A stretch of 53,391 nt of DNA. It comes from Deltaproteobacteria bacterium (GTDB lineage: Bacteria; Myxococcota_A; Polyangia; JAAYKL01). Every line of letters begins with the position of its first letter. The first letter of the stretch is position 1. Shown one piece after another: positions 1-9,900 of the stretch. Where the stretch lies: assembly GCA_030595125.1 (NCBI GenBank), contig JAUVDV010000032.1:1-53391 (forward strand), written 5' to 3'. The notes beneath the pieces were generated by a model. It searched no databases and had not been told where the DNA came from. It saw nothing but the letters and a program-made list of their open reading frames with translations. The translations under genes and the position numbers were made by a program.

Positions 1-1
1 T

Positions 2-160
2 ACCGGCCTGCCGGGCTCAGCTTTGACCGGACGGGATTTGCACCCGCTGGACGACTCTTCTGAATTTCAAGGCGGCATCGTCACCTTCCTTTCCCATCAG
101 ACCAGCATTGCCTGGTCGCATCCGACGGCGGACAAGCGTCACATCATACAGACCTATTGA
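2..160 (+). CDS. C-terminal fragment of an unidentified protein
   Basis: An open frame runs in from the left edge and stops with TGA at 158-160, giving 52 visible residues that end in HIIQTY. No start is visible because the window begins inside the frame. The fragment is of mixed composition, with no membrane segment and no motif I recognise. It converges on the small minus-strand gene ending at 239. The intervening 78 bases contain two GCATGC palindromes (170-175 and 187-192) but no T-tract terminator. The frame could be a chance opening; nothing else in this stretch competes with it. Confidence 0.45.
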   Translation, partial: TGLPGSALTGRDLHPLDDSSEFQGGIVTFLSHQTSIAWSHPTADKRHIIQTY

Positions 161-238
161 GAGTACCGAGCATGCTTTACTCCACTGCATGCAGGCCTTA
201 CTCCAGTACCGTTCGGGGGTGAAAATACCGCCTAACTG

Positions 239-463
239 TTAGGTTGTTACGGCGGTCTTCGAAAGATGATTTTCGAGCAAAGACCGGTGCTCTTCGATGT
301 ACGCATTGACCTCGGCATCGGTAATACCGAGATCACGTATTGTGCCGAAGTAGACCACCCGAAAGCCAGGCTGATCGGCGATACCTTTCATGAGAAACGA
401 GAGCTTGAGCACTGCGGCGCCGAAGACAGGATCGATGGACGGATCATCGACGGACATTTTCAA
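239..463 (-). CDS. small hypothetical protein coupled to khpB
   Basis: This 74-residue protein has no family I recognise. It is soluble, mixed alpha/beta in appearance, with an acidic helical C-terminal half and no signal peptide. The frame opens with TTG at 463, overlapping the khpB stop in a TTGA arrangement. An ATG two codons later (457) is an equally good start and would give 72 residues. The tight overlap is the main evidence that it is a real gene translated with khpB at the end of the rpmH-rnpA-yidD-yidC-khpB block. In many bacteria mnmE follows khpB here, so this is a lineage-specific replacement or insertion. Confidence 0.6.
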   Translation of the reverse strand: MKMSVDDPSIDPVFGAAVLKLSFLMKGIADQPGFRVVYFGTIRDLGITDAEVNAYIEEHRSLLENHLSKTAVTT

Positions 464-936
464 GAAGAAGAAAGCAGGCGCACGAAGCGGTCTTCTCCGA
501 AGCCGACGCTCTCTGTAGTCACGCCGTCGATCTTGGAGATAACCATGTGAACCAGGCGCCGCTCCCTCGGAGACATGGGCTCAAGGTCGCACGTGCCGCC
601 GGACTCCAGGATCTCATGCGCCAGGCGGTCCGCGTCCTCGCAAACGCGTTCGTCACGTCGTTGTCGGTATCCGTCAACGTCGACGACGAGGCGATCCCGT
701 ACGAGGCCGGAGTTCGCGGCAGCCGATACGGCAAGGTGTTGTAAGGCTTCCAACACCTGTCCATCGCGGCCGATGGCGCGCGCCTTGTCGGGCCCGTTCA
801 GCAGGGCGGTGTATGTGCGCGTTTCCTCTTCCAGCTTGAGTTCCTCAATTTGCAGGTCCATCCCGGACAGCTCCATGAGGTCGGTCAGGAAATCCTCCAA
901 CCAGACGTCAGTTTCGATTTTAATATCGGTCTTCAC
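460..936 (-). CDS. khpB: KhpB/Jag RNA-binding protein (KH-R3H)
   Basis: KhpB (Jag, SpoIIIJ-associated protein) is a cytoplasmic RNA-binding protein usually encoded just after yidC. A KH domain with the GxxG loop (IGRDGQ) is followed by an R3H domain with the R-x3-H signature (RRLVH). At about 158 residues it is short: the Jag N-terminal domain of many homologues is replaced by a short acidic leader. I chose GTG at 936 because GGAGG lies five bases upstream of it; an in-frame GTG at 948 would place that ribosome site inside the gene. It lies 21 bases after yidC. Identity is secure; the start is an inference. Confidence 0.93.
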   Translation of the reverse strand: MKTDIKIETDVWLEDFLTDLMELSGMDLQIEELKLEEETRTYTALLNGPDKARAIGRDGQVLEALQHLAVSAAANSGLVRDRLVVDVDGYRQRRDERVCEDADRLAHEILESGGTCDLEPMSPRERRLVHMVISKIDGVTTESVGFGEDRFVRLLSSS

Positions 937-957
937 CGTATCCTCCACAATTCTTAA

Positions 958-2667
958 CTACTTTGCGGCTTTCGCCCTCATCCGTTGGATGACCAATTGG
1001 TGCAAGATCGACAGCACCGTGTTGACAAGAATGTACAACGTGAGCCCCGATGGCAAGAAGAGCATCATGGCCGTAAACATGATGGGCATGAAGTACTTGA
1101 GCATCTTCGCCTGAGCGTTGTCCCCGGCCATGGGCATGAACAACTGCTGCACAAACATCATACCCCCCATCACGATGGGGGTGATATAATACGGATCCGG
1201 CGACGAGAGGTCGTGAATCCACCCAAAGAACTCCGCACGGTAGAGTTCCGGGCTTGCTCGCAATGTTCTAAAGAGTGCGAACCAGATGGGCATCTGCAAC
1301 AGCATGGGAAGACAACCGCCGAGCGGATTGACCTTGTGCTGCTTGTACAGGGCCATGGTCTGCTTTTGTTTTTCCTGTGCGTCGTCCTTGTACTTTTCGT
1401 TGATCTTGTCCACTTCGGGCTTGAGGGCCTTCATCCTGTCCGAGGACTTGAAGCTCTTGTGGGTAAGAGGCATGAGGACCAGCTTGACGACAAGTGTCAG
1501 CAGGATGATCGCCACACCCCAGTTGACCACCATGTGCTGGAACGCGAACAGGAGCCACAGCAGCACGCGGCTGATGGGCGCGAACCATCCGTAGTCCACG
1601 GATTCCTCCAGGTCGCACCCGATGGTCTGGAGCAGCTGGTAGCGCTTGGGTCCCAGGTAGTTCTTGACCTTGAAGACCTGGCTGCGACCCGGCTGGAGCT
1701 CAGTTTCGCCCCAGCGAAGTTGAACCCGGGTAATACCGTAGAGCGGGGTTCCTTCCCCGTCGCGTTTCACGTCGGCGTATGCACGGCAGGTGGTGGGAGA
1801 ATCGTCCCCCGGGATCATCGCCGACAGGAAGTAGTTGGTCTCCACCCCGGCGAACATGGCGTTGAGGCCGGAGAACTTCTTCAACGCGTCATCCGAATTC
1901 CAGGGCTCGCGATACAAATCTTGTCCGTGCTTGCACAGGCCCGAAAGGAGATTGGGCTGACGGCTGAACATTCCGCCGCCGGCCTCGCTCTGGTGTTGGT
2001 ACCCGGTCTGGGTGACCCCGGCCATGAAGCTCAATGTCTCGTCACCCACGTTCGTCACCTGCGTGGTGAGCCATATCTGGAACGGGCCGGATTCTTCTTT
2101 TGCCAGCTCGAACTTCTTGAGGATCACCACCGGTTGGTCGGGCTGGGTGTACCTGAACGTTATGCTGTTCGCGGTCTTCGCGACGATCTCGTAGTCCGTC
2201 TCTGGCAACATTCCGTCCAGACCTTCGTAGATCTCGAAACGAAGGGGACTGTTGAGTTCGTAGTCCGGGTTGGTGGATACCATGTTGACGGGAACGACCT
2301 TCGCGGTGTCCTCGCTTCTGACGCCCGATTTCCAGTTCATCGGGATCTCCATGTATTGCCTGTCAAGGAGTTCGAAAGAGCGCAGGGCCCCACCCCTGCT
2401 GGAAAAGACCGCCTTGAAATCATCGGTTTTCAGCGACGCGGTCTGCTCGGAGGGCCTCTCTCCCTGGATTTCGCGCGCTTTCTCGAGGGCGGCATCCTTC
2501 TCCTTGCGTTTCTCCTCAACCTCCTTGGTGTCTTGCTGCTTTTGTTTCTCGTCTATCTGCTCGATGCGGGCCTTGTCCCAGTCGACCTTCTCGTTCCCGC
2601 TACAAAGTTGGAACAGGCCGAATATCAGCAGGCCTACTACTATTACGATCAGGATTTTCCAATCCAT
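958..2667 (-). CDS. yidC: YidC membrane protein insertase
   Basis: YidC inserts and folds inner-membrane proteins, alone or with SecYEG. The protein is about 569 residues in the Gram-negative form: an N-terminal membrane anchor (MDWKILIVIVVGLLIFGLF), a charged Lys/Glu-rich stretch, a large periplasmic beta domain (about residues 80-340), then the conserved C-terminal core of five membrane segments (about 350-560) with the cytoplasmic coiled region rich in KPEVDKINEKYKDD. The longer open frame to 2808 runs into yidD and lacks a signal; ATG 2667 gives the normal YidC N-terminus and starts one base after the yidD stop. AAGGG upstream is the likely ribosome site. Confidence 0.97.
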   Translation of the reverse strand: MDWKILIVIVVGLLIFGLFQLCSGNEKVDWDKARIEQIDEKQKQQDTKEVEEKRKEKDAALEKAREIQGERPSEQTASLKTDDFKAVFSSRGGALRSFELLDRQYMEIPMNWKSGVRSEDTAKVVPVNMVSTNPDYELNSPLRFEIYEGLDGMLPETDYEIVAKTANSITFRYTQPDQPVVILKKFELAKEESGPFQIWLTTQVTNVGDETLSFMAGVTQTGYQHQSEAGGGMFSRQPNLLSGLCKHGQDLYREPWNSDDALKKFSGLNAMFAGVETNYFLSAMIPGDDSPTTCRAYADVKRDGEGTPLYGITRVQLRWGETELQPGRSQVFKVKNYLGPKRYQLLQTIGCDLEESVDYGWFAPISRVLLWLLFAFQHMVVNWGVAIILLTLVVKLVLMPLTHKSFKSSDRMKALKPEVDKINEKYKDDAQEKQKQTMALYKQHKVNPLGGCLPMLLQMPIWFALFRTLRASPELYRAEFFGWIHDLSSPDPYYITPIVMGGMMFVQQLFMPMAGDNAQAKMLKYFMPIMFTAMMLFLPSGLTLYILVNTVLSILHQLVIQRMRAKAAK

Positions 2668-2668
2668 T

Positions 2669-2908
2669 TCAGGTGCCCTTTGTCTTGTCGGCGAGCCTCG
2701 GCGGCGGATCGTAGCCGAACCCGCCAAACGGATGACAGCGTCCGATTCTACGCACCGCCAGCAAGCTGCCCTTGAGCGCGCCGTGGTGTGATACGCAGGT
2801 GGCGGCATACGACGAGCACGACGGCTCGAACCTGCAACTCGCCCCGAGCCATGGAGATATGGCCAGCTGGTAGAAACGAATGAGGATCAATATGAACTTG
2901 GCAATCAT
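2669..2908 (-). CDS. yidD: YidD membrane insertion efficiency factor
   Basis: This 79-residue protein has the YidD hallmarks: an N-terminal amphipathic/hydrophobic helix (KFILILIRFYQLAISPWLG), the Cys-containing CRFEPSCSSYA motif and the C-terminal GRCHPFGGFGYDP block. The family assists YidC-dependent insertion at the cytoplasmic face of the membrane. Its ATG overlaps the rnpA stop by four bases (ATGA) and its stop is one base from the yidC start, so it is translated as part of the block. Confidence 0.96.
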   Translation of the reverse strand: MIAKFILILIRFYQLAISPWLGASCRFEPSCSSYAATCVSHHGALKGSLLAVRRIGRCHPFGGFGYDPPPRLADKTKGT

Positions 2909-3288
2909 TTACTGTTCTCCAGCAACTTGATGGCTCTCTTACCAAGTATGTTTAGATCGTTGAAGATAGTTGCGCTGTCGAAGTCAGCGGTCGCCCGCCT
3001 GGCCACCACCACCATGTCCGCGTTGGAAGGCAGCGTCATGCGACCGCGACGAAACGCCTCTCGAACCAGCCGCCGTATGCGGTTGCGCGCCACCGCCGGA
3101 CCGACGCGCTTTGTCGTTGTGATCCCGAGGCGTGAGACATGATCTGGGCCACGGTCCAGAACGATGCCGACGAAGGCCGCGCTGTGTACCGTGAGGCCCT
3201 TATTCTGGACCCGCAGGTAGTCGGAGCGCTTGCGAATTCGCAAATACGTGGGGAACCTCTCGTCGGTCGCGGAGACCATGGCGGGCAA
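2905..3288 (-). CDS. rnpA: ribonuclease P protein component
   Basis: RnpA binds the RNase P RNA and helps it process tRNA 5' ends. The 127 residues carry the family signature RNR motif (VARNRIRRLVREAFRR) and the usual start of the fold around LRIRKRSDYLRV. The frame opens at TTG 3288, with AGGG about five bases upstream; ATG at 3279 is a possible alternative that lacks a ribosome site. It sits five bases after rpmH and overlaps yidD by four bases, the classic arrangement. Confidence 0.96.
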   Translation of the reverse strand: MPAMVSATDERFPTYLRIRKRSDYLRVQNKGLTVHSAAFVGIVLDRGPDHVSRLGITTTKRVGPAVARNRIRRLVREAFRRGRMTLPSNADMVVVARRATADFDSATIFNDLNILGKRAIKLLENSK

Positions 3289-3293
3289 GTGCC

Positions 3294-3443
3294 CTACTTC
3301 CGGTATGTCGAGACGGAAAGGCTACGGCGACCACGACGACGTCTTGCAGCGAGTACGCGCCTGCCGCCCGGTGTGGCCATGCGCGCCCTGAATCCGTGCT
3401 TGTTGCGCCGTTTTCGCCTGTGTGGCTGATATGTCCTCTTCAC
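3294..3443 (-). CDS. rpmH: 50S ribosomal protein L34
   Basis: L34 is a short, extremely basic large-subunit ribosomal protein. These 49 residues show the canonical start [20 protein letters not shown] followed by [18 protein letters not shown]. The start is GTG at 3443 with GGAGG six bases upstream; the frame open to 3512 has no initiation signal. It is the first gene of the minus-strand block. In many bacteria dnaA and the replication origin lie just upstream of rpmH; here a FliJ-like gene is divergent instead. Confidence 0.97.
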   Translation of the reverse strand: MKRTYQPHRRKRRNKHGFRARMATPGGRRVLAARRRRGRRSLSVSTYRK

Positions 3444-3568
3444 GGCGAACCTCCAGCAGTTATGGGGACAGCATCTTGCAGCCCCTGAGAAAAGAGCGAT
3501 GAACAAAAACATAGGCCCAAAGGGGTGTCAAGGAAGATGAATCTTTTTTTACATGTTAAAGACATCCT

Positions 3569-3937
3569 GTGACGCTATCAAAAGGCAGAAAAGAGACCCT
3601 CTCAAAGCTCAAACGGCTGGAGCAGACTGCGGCTGTCGAGAGGCTGGGCGAGGCAGTGAATGCCCTTGAAACAGAGAAAAACACCCTGGCCGGGATCGAG
3701 CGGGATCTGGCAAAAGAGCGCACAGTTGACGCGATCCCCCGCCCCGGGTCTGTATTTCACGCGGACGCCCTCGAAGCCGGATCCCTCGATCACCGCAGAC
3801 ACAAGGAGCGCCTCCACCAGCTGGAAGCGTCGGTGGCGGCAGCAACCGAGCGCGTACGGGAGGCCCAAGATCGCCTCGAGGCGGCGCAGGATGCGACTGC
3901 TCGCGCGACGAGGACACTGGATTTACTGGGGAAGTAA
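3569..3937 (+). CDS. FliJ/YscO-like coiled-coil protein
   Basis: This 122-residue protein is almost entirely helical and charged, with two coiled-coil stretches (about residues 5-50 and 75-115) separated by a Pro/Gly-containing hinge. The pattern of KETLSKLKRLEQTAAVERL followed by long Glu/Ala/Leu heptads resembles the FliJ/YscO stalk proteins of flagellar and type III export ATPases, but no export genes are nearby, so function is not assigned. The start is GTG at 3569 with only a weak ribosome site. It is divergent from rpmH with about 125 bases between them, and lies 56 bases before the symporter gene. Confidence 0.6.
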   Translation: MTLSKGRKETLSKLKRLEQTAAVERLGEAVNALETEKNTLAGIERDLAKERTVDAIPRPGSVFHADALEAGSLDHRRHKERLHQLEASVAAATERVREAQDRLEAAQDATARATRTLDLLGK

Positions 3938-3993
3938 TGCGAAAAGAGATCGTTGAACGAAACCCGCATTAAGTAGAACGCCCTGGAGGAAAA

Positions 3994-5688
3994 TTGGACG
4001 CCACAAATAATATACTCGTCTGGATTGATGGGTTCCTTGGGGGCAGCGCTTGGTTTCCCTATCTGTTGTTGGGAACGGGTGTCTTCTTCACCATATATCT
4101 CAAATTCCCGCAGATACGCTTCTTCTCACACGCCCTGCGAATAGTCCGGGGGCGTTACGAAAAAGACAACATGGAGGGTGACACCTCACACTTTCAGGCG
4201 CTCACCACGGCCCTGTCCGGAACCATCGGAACGGGCAACATCGGCGGCGTCGGGCTTGCAATCTACATCGGCGGACCGGCGGCGTTGTTCTGGATGTGGG
4301 CCACCGCCTTTTTGGGCATGACCACAAAGTTCGTGGAGTGCACCCTGTCCCACAAGTACCGTGTTGTGGATGACGACGGCTCCATCGCCGGCGGGCCCAT
4401 GTACTACATGGAGCGAAAGCTGAACATGAAGTGGCTGGCAGTCGCCTTCGCGGTGGCCACACTCATCTGTTCGTTCGGAACGGGCAACATGCCCCAGATC
4501 AACAACATCGCCACTTCGGTGGATTCAACCTTCCACATCCCGCCGTGGATCACCGGCGGCGTGCTTGCGGTGTTGCTCGCGCTCATCATCATCGGCGGAA
4601 TCAAGCGCATCGCCAAGGTGACGGAGAAGATAGTTCCGTTCATGTCGGTGGTGTATCTCATCGGCGCCTTCGCGGTGATCGCCTTCAATTACGAAAATAT
4701 CATTCCTTCGTTCAGGCAGATCTTCGGAGGCGTCTTCAGTGGCCATGCGGCGGTGGGTGGATTCCTCGGGTCGTCGTTCGCGTACGCTTTCACCAAGGGT
4801 GTGGGTCGAGGTCTCTACTCCAACGAGGCGGGCCAGGGCTCCGCCGCCATCGCCCATTCCGCCGCCAGAGCCGACGAGCCTGTCTCCGAGGGTATGGTCG
4901 CCATCCTCGAGCCATTTATCGACACCCTGGTGATATGCACCATCACCGGGCTGACAATTCTCTCCTCGGGCGTATGGCTGGAGAAGATCTCCAACGAGTT
5001 CCAGCGGGCGGACATGGAGATCATTGAAGGAGTGTACTCGGAAGACGACAGCGAGCATGTGCAAGAGCTTGCCACGCACATCAACCACGGAAAAGAGGAT
5101 CGGGTTGTGGGTTTCACCGGAGAACTCACGTTGTTGGATGGGAAGATCGCCGGCGGACAGAATCTTACCGTTATCCACGCCAGATCGATCGCCGAGGACA
5201 TGATCTTCAGCGTGGATGGAAAAACGGTGGGAGGGGTAGTCAACGTCGTCGACGGCCAGCTCAAGGATAAAAAAATAGAGGTAAGGGGACGATCCCTCGT
5301 CCATTCAGCGGTGCTCACGGCAGAGGCGTTCAAGAGAGGTTACTTCGGGGATTGGGGGAAGTATATCGTCGCTCTGGGGCTCCTTCTTTTCGCTTTTTCC
5401 ACGGTGATCTCCTGGTCGTATTACGGAGACCGCGCGGTCACATATCTTTTCGGCACGAAATTCGTATTGCCGTACCGTGTTGTCTACATAATTGCGTTCT
5501 TCCTTGCAGCCCTGGCGGACACGACAATTGTGTGGTCCCTCGCGGCGGTGGCAATTGTGGTCATGGCCGTTCCCAACCTTTTCGGTATTCTCTTCTTGCA
5601 CCGGGACATGAAGAAATCCCTGAGCGACTACTGGGTCAAATTCAAGCAGGAAAATCCGGAAGAAGCGAAGCGGCTCAAGTTGAAGTAA
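3994..5688 (+). CDS. AgcS-family sodium:alanine/glycine symporter with extra domain
   Basis: This inner-membrane protein of 564 residues couples sodium (or proton) entry to amino-acid uptake. The family signatures are present: [15 protein letters not shown] near residues 73-86 and [16 protein letters not shown] near 276-290, with about ten membrane segments. The start is TTG 3994 with GGAGGA four bases upstream. It is about 100 residues longer than usual: a soluble, charged insertion (about residues 335-437) interrupts the core between SSGVWLEK and the conserved [17 protein letters not shown] segment. The insertion contains beta-like repeats ([35 protein letters not shown]) and may be a regulatory or periplasmic domain. 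Substrate cannot be assigned. Confidence 0.93.
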   Translation: MDATNNILVWIDGFLGGSAWFPYLLLGTGVFFTIYLKFPQIRFFSHALRIVRGRYEKDNMEGDTSHFQALTTALSGTIGTGNIGGVGLAIYIGGPAALFWMWATAFLGMTTKFVECTLSHKYRVVDDDGSIAGGPMYYMERKLNMKWLAVAFAVATLICSFGTGNMPQINNIATSVDSTFHIPPWITGGVLAVLLALIIIGGIKRIAKVTEKIVPFMSVVYLIGAFAVIAFNYENIIPSFRQIFGGVFSGHAAVGGFLGSSFAYAFTKGVGRGLYSNEAGQGSAAIAHSAARADEPVSEGMVAILEPFIDTLVICTITGLTILSSGVWLEKISNEFQRADMEIIEGVYSEDDSEHVQELATHINHGKEDRVVGFTGELTLLDGKIAGGQNLTVIHARSIAEDMIFSVDGKTVGGVVNVVDGQLKDKKIEVRGRSLVHSAVLTAEAFKRGYFGDWGKYIVALGLLLFAFSTVISWSYYGDRAVTYLFGTKFVLPYRVVYIIAFFLAALADTTIVWSLAAVAIVVMAVPNLFGILFLHRDMKKSLSDYWVKFKQENPEEAKRLKLK

Positions 5689-5875
5689 TGTAAGTCAACA
5701 ACTGCAACAACCACTGTCGCGCAAAGGTTGCAGTGATGATGCAATCCATCGATTGATTCTTGTCCCGCTTCTTTTTTTTGTTTTCAATCATCAGTATTTG
5801 TGAATAGATACGCGGGAAATTGAGCCCTCTGTGCAGGCAAGGTTATTTCCTTGTCTCCGTTGGGCAGGAGAAAAC
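5689..5875. other. intergenic region with a long-loop inverted repeat
   Basis: These 187 bases separate the symporter and FabH-like genes. CTGCAAC (5702-5708) and GTTGCAG (5727-5733) could pair across an 18-base loop, but no T-run follows. A T-rich run lies near 5770-5782. No convincing promoter was seen. Confidence 0.4.
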
Positions 5876-6928
5876 TTGATTTTTTCTTGCAAAGATCCGG
5901 CCTCCATGATCATCGGACTCGGCACTTACCTCCCCAAGGAAGTGCTGACCAACGACGACATCGCCGAGATGATGGATACGTCCGACGAATGGATAAGCAG
6001 TCGCACGGGAGTTAGATCCAGGCATCGCGCGAGCGCCGAGGAGACAACCGCGTCCATGGGAGCGGAGGCCGGAAAGAAGGCCATCGAGGACGCCGGACTC
6101 GAGCCGGACGACATCGACATGATCATCATGGGGACCATGTTCCAGGATTTCACCTATCCCGGGCCGGGAATGGTGATCCAGCGGGCAATTGGGATCACCC
6201 GGACCATCCCTGTCATCGATATACGCGTCCAGTGCCCCGCGGTTATCTACGGTCTCTCGATGGCCGATGTCTACATCAGATCGGGGCAGGCGAAGCACGT
6301 CCTGATCGTCATGGCCGAGAAGGAGTTCGATCACTTCAAGGTGGACAGGCAGATCGGCGTGATCTTCGGTGACGGCGGCTCGGCGGCGGTGATCGGTCCC
6401 GCCGTGGGAGACAGGGGAGTGTACGTGACCGACATCCAGGGAGACGGGGCGGGCGTGTCCGACCTGGTGATGACGTCGGACAACATGCCGGGGCTCGCAA
6501 GGGGAGAGGCCGTCTGGCCCGAAGTGCTGCGAAAATGCAAGGCCTACTGGGAAGAGAAGGGCTTCATTCCCGGGCACACGAAGTACCCGTTCTGGATCGG
6601 CCAGGAGGTCTTCAAAAACGCGGTCAAGCGGCTCATCAAGAGCGCCAGGGCGGTCATCAGTGAGATCGGCTGGAAGTTCACCGACGTGCAGCACTTCTTC
6701 TTCCACCAGGCCAACGGACGGATAAACGCAAAGCTCACGGAGTTGCTCAAGATCCCGACATCGAAGGTGCCGTCCAATATCGATCGCATCGGCAACACCG
6801 GCGCGGGGTCCGTGCTCATACTCATGGACGAGGCCAAGAAAGCCGGCAACTTGAAACCCGGAGACATTTGCATGCTCTCCGCGTTTGGCGCGGGCTACCT
6901 CTGGGGCACAGCCCTGATCAAATTCTAG
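5876..6928 (+). CDS. FabH-like 3-oxoacyl-ACP synthase III (KAS III)
   Basis: KAS III enzymes condense an acyl-CoA with malonyl-ACP. The thiolase-fold protein has the family start IIGLGTYLPKEVLTNDDI, the DTSDEWISSRTGVRSRH block, and a full Cys-His-Asn triad: Cys about 120 (QCPAVIYG), His about 277 (FFHQANGRI) and Asn about 307 (RIGNTGAGS). The residue after the active Cys is Pro rather than the usual Ala/Ser, so acyl specificity may differ from housekeeping FabH. I chose TTG 5876 because AGGAG precedes it by five bases; ATG 5906 would be shorter without a ribosome site. It stands alone, convergent with the activase gene. It could serve a secondary or branched-chain lipid pathway. Confidence 0.88.
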   Translation: MIFSCKDPASMIIGLGTYLPKEVLTNDDIAEMMDTSDEWISSRTGVRSRHRASAEETTASMGAEAGKKAIEDAGLEPDDIDMIIMGTMFQDFTYPGPGMVIQRAIGITRTIPVIDIRVQCPAVIYGLSMADVYIRSGQAKHVLIVMAEKEFDHFKVDRQIGVIFGDGGSAAVIGPAVGDRGVYVTDIQGDGAGVSDLVMTSDNMPGLARGEAVWPEVLRKCKAYWEEKGFIPGHTKYPFWIGQEVFKNAVKRLIKSARAVISEIGWKFTDVQHFFFHQANGRINAKLTELLKIPTSKVPSNIDRIGNTGAGSVLILMDEAKKAGNLKPGDICMLSAFGAGYLWGTALIKF

Positions 6929-6949
6929 CCTGAATAATTCGCCAACCTG

Positions 6950-9900
6950 TCAGCGCTGAAAACGATTGACGTTGTGGGCGAAGATCTCCATGCGCGCCAC
7001 GACGTTGGGCGGATAGGGCTGACCGTCGTTCTCGAGTGAGATCACGGGATAGCCGCGCTGTCTGGCCCAGGGAGCGTACACACCCTCGATGAGCCGCCCG
7101 GGCAAGCAGGCGAAGGGGGCGATGATCGCAATCCCGCTGTAACCGTCCGCCATTCCAGTAGCTGCAACTCCGGATGAGCAGGTGGCCTCACTCTCCAGAT
7201 CGGGATCGATGAACCAGGTCTCGGCGTTACCAATTATTTCGTCCATGTCGTGAGGAACATGGGGAATGAGCCCGGTGGGGTTGAGGTGCCTGGAGATCTT
7301 GTGTTCGACCATTTCCTTGTAAAAAGTCTCCACCTGATACCACGCGCGCTCTTTCCAGTTTCCCGAACGCATCGCCCCCATCATCCCCTGGACGTCGCGG
7401 TCTCTCTTCATCTTGCGTTTGCGGCAATGATCCGTGTAACCGATCCATTCGGTGACCCCGGTTACCTTTGGAAAGATACCCTTTTCCACGAGAAAGTCGG
7501 TGATCTCGGTAACCGAAAATGTATCGCGACGAACGTAGATCTCGCCGACCACCAGCACGCGTGGAACGTCGTCAAGGCTGAGCTTTCTGGGAATTTCCGC
7601 AAACGCGGCGCCGGCCCTGGCGACGGCCTGCTCCACATCTCCGAACGCCCTGATGGTATCGACCACATCCTTCCAGCGCTCGTTGAAGATCTTCATGGCC
7701 GAATTCACGTCAGAAGCCATGAGCTGGAGACCCGTTCGCGCGTCGGTGAAATAGTCGCCAAGTACCAGCGCCCACCAGATGTCGCGGTTGAAGGTCGGGC
7801 CCATCTCCCTGTAGGAGTTGGATGAGTCGCCCACCAGGATGAGTACGTTCTCCCATCCGAGATCCGCGAACAACCGCTCGTAGAAAACGAAATACTGTCC
7901 GGTCCTGCACGGCCCCAGAGTGCTGGGAACGAAAAAGAGCAGGATCTCGTCGGGCTGGTTGGGCGGATGTTCATCGATAAATTGTAGGATCGATCCGAGC
8001 ACCAGCAGGGAGGGAATGCACTCCTTGCCCGACGCAACATTTCGGGCCAGCTGGGTCGTCTCAACATTGGGAACCGGCAGGTGAAAAGATGTAATGCCGG
8101 TTTTGGCCGCCGCCGCCGCCGTGGCCTCGGTGGAGAGGTCGCCCATTGAAGGCCACATGAGCGTAACTCGATCGTCCCGGATGTCGATCTTCTCGCCGGT
8201 GACGTTGTCGACAATGTCCACGAACTCGGCTTTTCGCTTTATCTCGTACCGGGGATTGAATTCGTTCGTTTTGGAGGGGAGATCGGCCTTCCTGTAGCTA
8301 TCCACGATGTCGAGGAACGCCTCGATACGCGTGTCGATACCCGCGTCCGCCGAGTGCGAGTCGATCTCCAGGGCCAGGTACGGCTTCTGGCCCATCATCC
8401 AGCGAAGATAGTGAAGCATGAACGAGTCGGGCGCGCACGAGAAGTTGGTGATCCACGTTGGATACAGGTTTGGTATCCGGGCGATCTTGCGAACCGCCTT
8501 CATGTCCTGCTGGCCGTAGTACCAGTACATGTTTGGATAGATCTCGGCATCCGGCTCGTAGATCATGTCAAAGGGAACGATTGTCACTCCCTGGGAGATG
8601 AACTTGCGCGGGATCCCCATGTTGGCGTCACTGGTGAAGGCATTGTAAGGCCTGCCGAGCAGGGCCACGTAGATCGTGTCCGGGTCGGCCTTGATTTTCT
8701 CCACAACCTCGAGCCCCACCTCCCGGTACGCGTCCAGGAAACGACGATACTCCTTGAGCCCCTTGTCGTAGGCTGCGGAACCAGCCTCACGGGTAAGTCC
8801 CAGCTTGAGGGCGACCTCGACGAACGGCTCCCGACTCGCCTCCCATCCCTTCTTGAAGGAAACGAGAGGACGCAGGACACGGGAATCATCCATGTTGAAA
8901 GCCTGGCGAGCAAAGAAGGGCAACCCCTGGGTGAGCGGGCAGACCGTGGCGTGCACCGGGTCCTTCTCGTCGGAGGGCATGTCGCGAAAGAACGGCAGAA
9001 AGATGTAGTCGGTCTTCTTGTCCAGAATATCCTGGATCGCGCCGTGAGCGATCTCCGCCGGGAAGCAGTAGTTGCTCTCCATACGGGCAATTCCCTCGGG
9101 AGAGATCTCGGTGGACGACACGAGTTTGACGCCCAGGCTGTGGAAGAACCACGAGTAGAAGGGCCACAGGGAATGAACCGAGAACGCTACCGGAACACCC
9201 ACCGTCTTGTCGGTGGAAGGAATGAGATCGTCCGCGTTCGGCGCAAAGTCCTCGAACATCATTTTTGTGCGCAGCTGCGTGTAGTCGACGATCTTGTCGA
9301 CATCGATTTTCTTCTTTTTTCTGGCGTTGGTGAACTTGGAGCAGCGACCGCCGAACGGGTACTTGCGCCCGGAAACGATCAGGTTGCGGATCGAGCACAA
9401 GTTCTCGCAGGCCTTGCAGGTGAAGGTGCCCCTGGTGGTGATGGCCCGATCCATGATCTCGCCGAGATCGAAGGATCCCTTGTCCAGTCGTTCCTCGCGC
9501 CACTTGTTTCTGGCCATGAGGGCCACGCCGAAACAGCCCAGGAGCTCCGGATCCGGCGGGACGATGATGTTCTTGCCGGTCAGCCTTGCGAAGGCGAGCG
9601 GGACAGCGGGATTCTTGGCCACGCCGCCCTGCAGGACGATGTGATCTCCGATCCGGCGATTGCCCACCACGCGGTGGAGGTAGTTGGCGACCACGGAGAA
9701 CACGAGTCCGGCGACAATGTCTTCCCGGCCGGCGCCCTGCGAGATAGCCTTTCGGATGTCGGAGTTGATGAACGCGGAGCAGTGCTCGCCGAACTTGAGC
9801 GGGTTTCTCGCCTTCATTGCCAACGGCCCGATCGCCGCAGCCTCGTCGATGCTCAGGTCGCCCCGGGCCGACTCCTCCAGAAAAGATCCCGTGCCTGCCG

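Noticed and set aside
160-238. Transcription terminator between the two convergent genes at the left edge
   Set aside because: The GCATGC palindromes are not followed by a T-tract and the loop is poorly defined.
985-2775. 596-residue open frame on the strand opposite yidC
   Set aside because: It is a shadow of yidC in a G+C-rich region; its composition is not protein-like and it has no ribosome site.
3508-3531. Perfect TTGACA with TATGTT on the minus strand before rpmH
   Set aside because: The spacer is only 12 bases. The same too-short spacing occurs at 13479-13501, so I did not call a standard promoter from either.
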